Program-made: the position numbers and the translations under genes
Part shown: in pieces, positions 61,841-64,000 of the stretch
Layout of the letters: each line of letters starts with the position of its first letter
Numbering within the stretch: position 1 is the first letter of the stretch
Notes under the pieces: generated by a model
What the model was told of the DNA's origin: nothing
Database searches by the model: none
The model's input: the letters and a program-made list of their open reading frames with translations, nothing else
Origin: Knoellia subterranea KCTC 19937
Lineage (GTDB): Bacteria > Actinomycetota > Actinomycetes > Actinomycetales > Dermatophilaceae
DNA length: 64,000 nt
Assembly: GCF_000768685.1 (NCBI RefSeq)
Contig: NZ_AVPK01000001.1
Coordinates: 1-64,000, forward strand
Direction: 5' to 3'

Positions 61841-62971
61841 TCAGCGGGCGAGGAACTCCGCACGAGCAGCCACGCAGATGTCGGGCTGGTCGCAGAAGAC
61901 ACCGTCGACGCCCGCCTCGAAGAAGCGGGTCACCTCGTCGGCGATGCGGCCGTGCGCCGCCGGGTTGGTGCCGATGCGGTAGTCCACCGGGAGGAAGGAG
62001 TTCTCCGCGCGGAAGGTCCACGGCGTGACGTCGAGACCGACCTTGTGGGCGTCGGCAACGAGGGAGGTCGGCGTCGCGCTCAGGGTGCCGTCGGCGTTGC
62101 GCGGGATGACGCGGCTCTTGTCGACCCCCAGTCCGTTGATGCTCTTCGAGAGGGTCTTGAGGCTCGCAGGTGTGATCAGGTCGGTGTAGGTCCTCGGGTC
62201 ACCCTGGGCGACGAGGTCGTACGGCGCACCACCGGACGTCACGAGGAAGACGCTGTTGGCCTTGTAGCCGAGTTCGTGGCGCAGGCGCAGGAGGTTGGTC
62301 AGCTCGAAGCTCTGGACCCAGAGGGCGGCGTTCGGACGGTTGAGGCCGAACTTCGTCAGCTGCTCCATGAGGGCCACCTCGGGGTCGAGCCCGTGAGAGT
62401 GTTCGAAGGTCGAGTGCTTGATCTCGGGGATGATCCCGACCGTGCGCCCGGTCTCGGCGCTGAGCTCCTCACGCAGTTCGAGGACCTCCTCGAGGGTCGG
62501 CACCTCGAACTGGCCGTTGTAGCTCGCGCTCTCGGGGCGCAGCTGCGGCAGGCGCTCCGTGGCGCGCAGGGTCTTGAGCTCGGCGAGGGTGAAGTCCTCC
62601 ACCCACCACCCCGTCACGGACGAGCCATCGAGCTGCTTGGTCACCTTGCGGTCAGCGAACTCGGGGTGGTTGGCGACGTTGGTCGTGCCCCCGATCTCGG
62701 GCTCGTGCCGGTCGATGAGGACGCCGTCCTTGGTCATCGCCAGGTCGGGCTCGATGTAGTCCGCGCCCTGCTGGACGGCGAGACGGTAGGCCGCAAGGGT
62801 GTGCTCGGGGCGGTAGCCCGAGGCGCCGCGGTGGGCGTGGACGAGCGGGGTCGTGAACTTCGGCTTGCCATTCGAGGCGGGCGGCGCGTCGGCCGAGGCG
62901 GGGGCGATCGTCGCGGCGGACGGCAGCGCGAGGCCGGCGATCAGGGACAGGGACACGAGGATTCGTCGCAT
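61841..62971 (-). CDS. glpQ: Secreted glycerophosphodiester phosphodiesterase
   Basis: It hydrolyses glycerophosphodiesters to glycerol 3-phosphate and an alcohol. The 376-residue precursor has a signal peptide (about 1-28, MRRILVSLSLIAGLALPSA). The GDPD barrel has HAHRGASGYRPEHTLAAY near 45-62 with the catalytic His, then YIEPDLAMTKDGVLIDRHEP with the metal Glu/Asp and second His. The late GVDGVFCDQPD is typical. ATG 62971 was chosen because the signal peptide starts there; the upstream extension is not supported. Extracellular phosphate or glycerol scavenging is likely. Confidence 0.92.
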   Translation of the reverse strand: MRRILVSLSLIAGLALPSAATIAPASADAPPASNGKPKFTTPLVHAHRGASGYRPEHTLAAYRLAVQQGADYIEPDLAMTKDGVLIDRHEPEIGGTTNVANHPEFADRKVTKQLDGSSVTGWWVEDFTLAELKTLRATERLPQLRPESASYNGQFEVPTLEEVLELREELSAETGRTVGIIPEIKHSTFEHSHGLDPEVALMEQLTKFGLNRPNAALWVQSFELTNLLRLRHELGYKANSVFLVTSGGAPYDLVAQGDPRTYTDLITPASLKTLSKSINGLGVDKSRVIPRNADGTLSATPTSLVADAHKVGLDVTPWTFRAENSFLPVDYRIGTNPAAHGRIADEVTRFFEAGVDGVFCDQPDICVAARAEFLAR

Positions 62972-63064
62972 GAGGGTCAACGTCCCGGCCAGGGGTGCAC
63001 GCCGGTCGACCTCGACACGAACGGAAGGTGACGAGTCACCGACACCTGCGCGGACGGCATACCC

Positions 63065-64000
<936 letters not shown>

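Overview
This window looks like a chromosomal segment from a high-GC Gram-positive bacterium (Actinomycetota). A Micrococcales member of the Intrasporangiaceae type is my best guess, with genus unresolved. The evidence is roughly 70% GC, GTG and leaderless starts, TAnnnT -10 elements, an rRNA spacer without tRNA genes, a PriA-type HisA, a GlnE/GlnA2 pair, polyphosphate glucokinase and a single-chain AceE. Most of the window is ordinary core metabolism read on the minus strand. I see no prophage, insertion sequence or CRISPR array.

Layout. 1-5.3 kb: an rRNA operon on the minus strand (23S cut by the window edge, spacer, 16S, a long leader with candidate promoters). 5.4-9.3 kb: tyrS, a phosphotransferase, an adenosine deaminase-family gene and a 3-methyladenine DNA glycosylase. 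9.3-16.9 kb: a compact arginine operon (argC, an ACT-domain gene, argJ, argB, argD, argF, argR, argH, then mpg) in which almost every junction is a 4-nt stop/start overlap. argG is not in it; it lies at the far right edge (63.1 kb onward) behind a promoter sharing an operator-like word with argC. 17.0-19.2 kb: a three-gene plus-strand cassette of unknown function. 19.2-28.7 kb: an SDR gene, pheT, pheS, an MFS transporter, a soluble histidine kinase, a TrmH/SpoU methyltransferase, rplT, rpmI and infC, the last starting at a non-canonical ATC codon. 28.9-34.7 kb: an SseB-like gene and the his operon (hisD, hisC, hisB, unknown, hisH, priA). 34.7-39.0 kb: glnE and glnA2. 39.1-41.4 kb: a secreted M6 metalloprotease. 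41.6-49.8 kb: panB, small genes, map, ppgK, an apparently iron-regulated Cys-rich small protein, an MBL-fold hydrolase, rnpB, an RNB nuclease, yaaA, metZ and a rhodanese. 49.9-54.6 kb: a coiled-coil zinc-ribbon protein, a Nif3-like protein directly abutting tRNA-Val, an AhpE-like peroxiredoxin, a DUF3052 protein and two PH-domain membrane proteins. 54.8-63 kb: aceE, a NarL-type two-component pair behind an MmpL transporter, and a secreted glycerophosphodiester phosphodiesterase.

The genes work together mainly as amino-acid biosynthesis (Arg, His, Met, Gln control) interleaved with translation factors. The most interesting unexplained items are: the cassette of two paralogous proteins plus a helix-hairpin-helix protein (17.0-19.2 kb); a CASTOR-like ACT protein embedded in the arg operon; a DtxR/IdeR-type box over a leaderless promoter of a 61-residue Cys-rich protein; and a strongly over-represented heptamer, GGCATAC/GTATGCC, found throughout the window and built into two intergenic hairpins.
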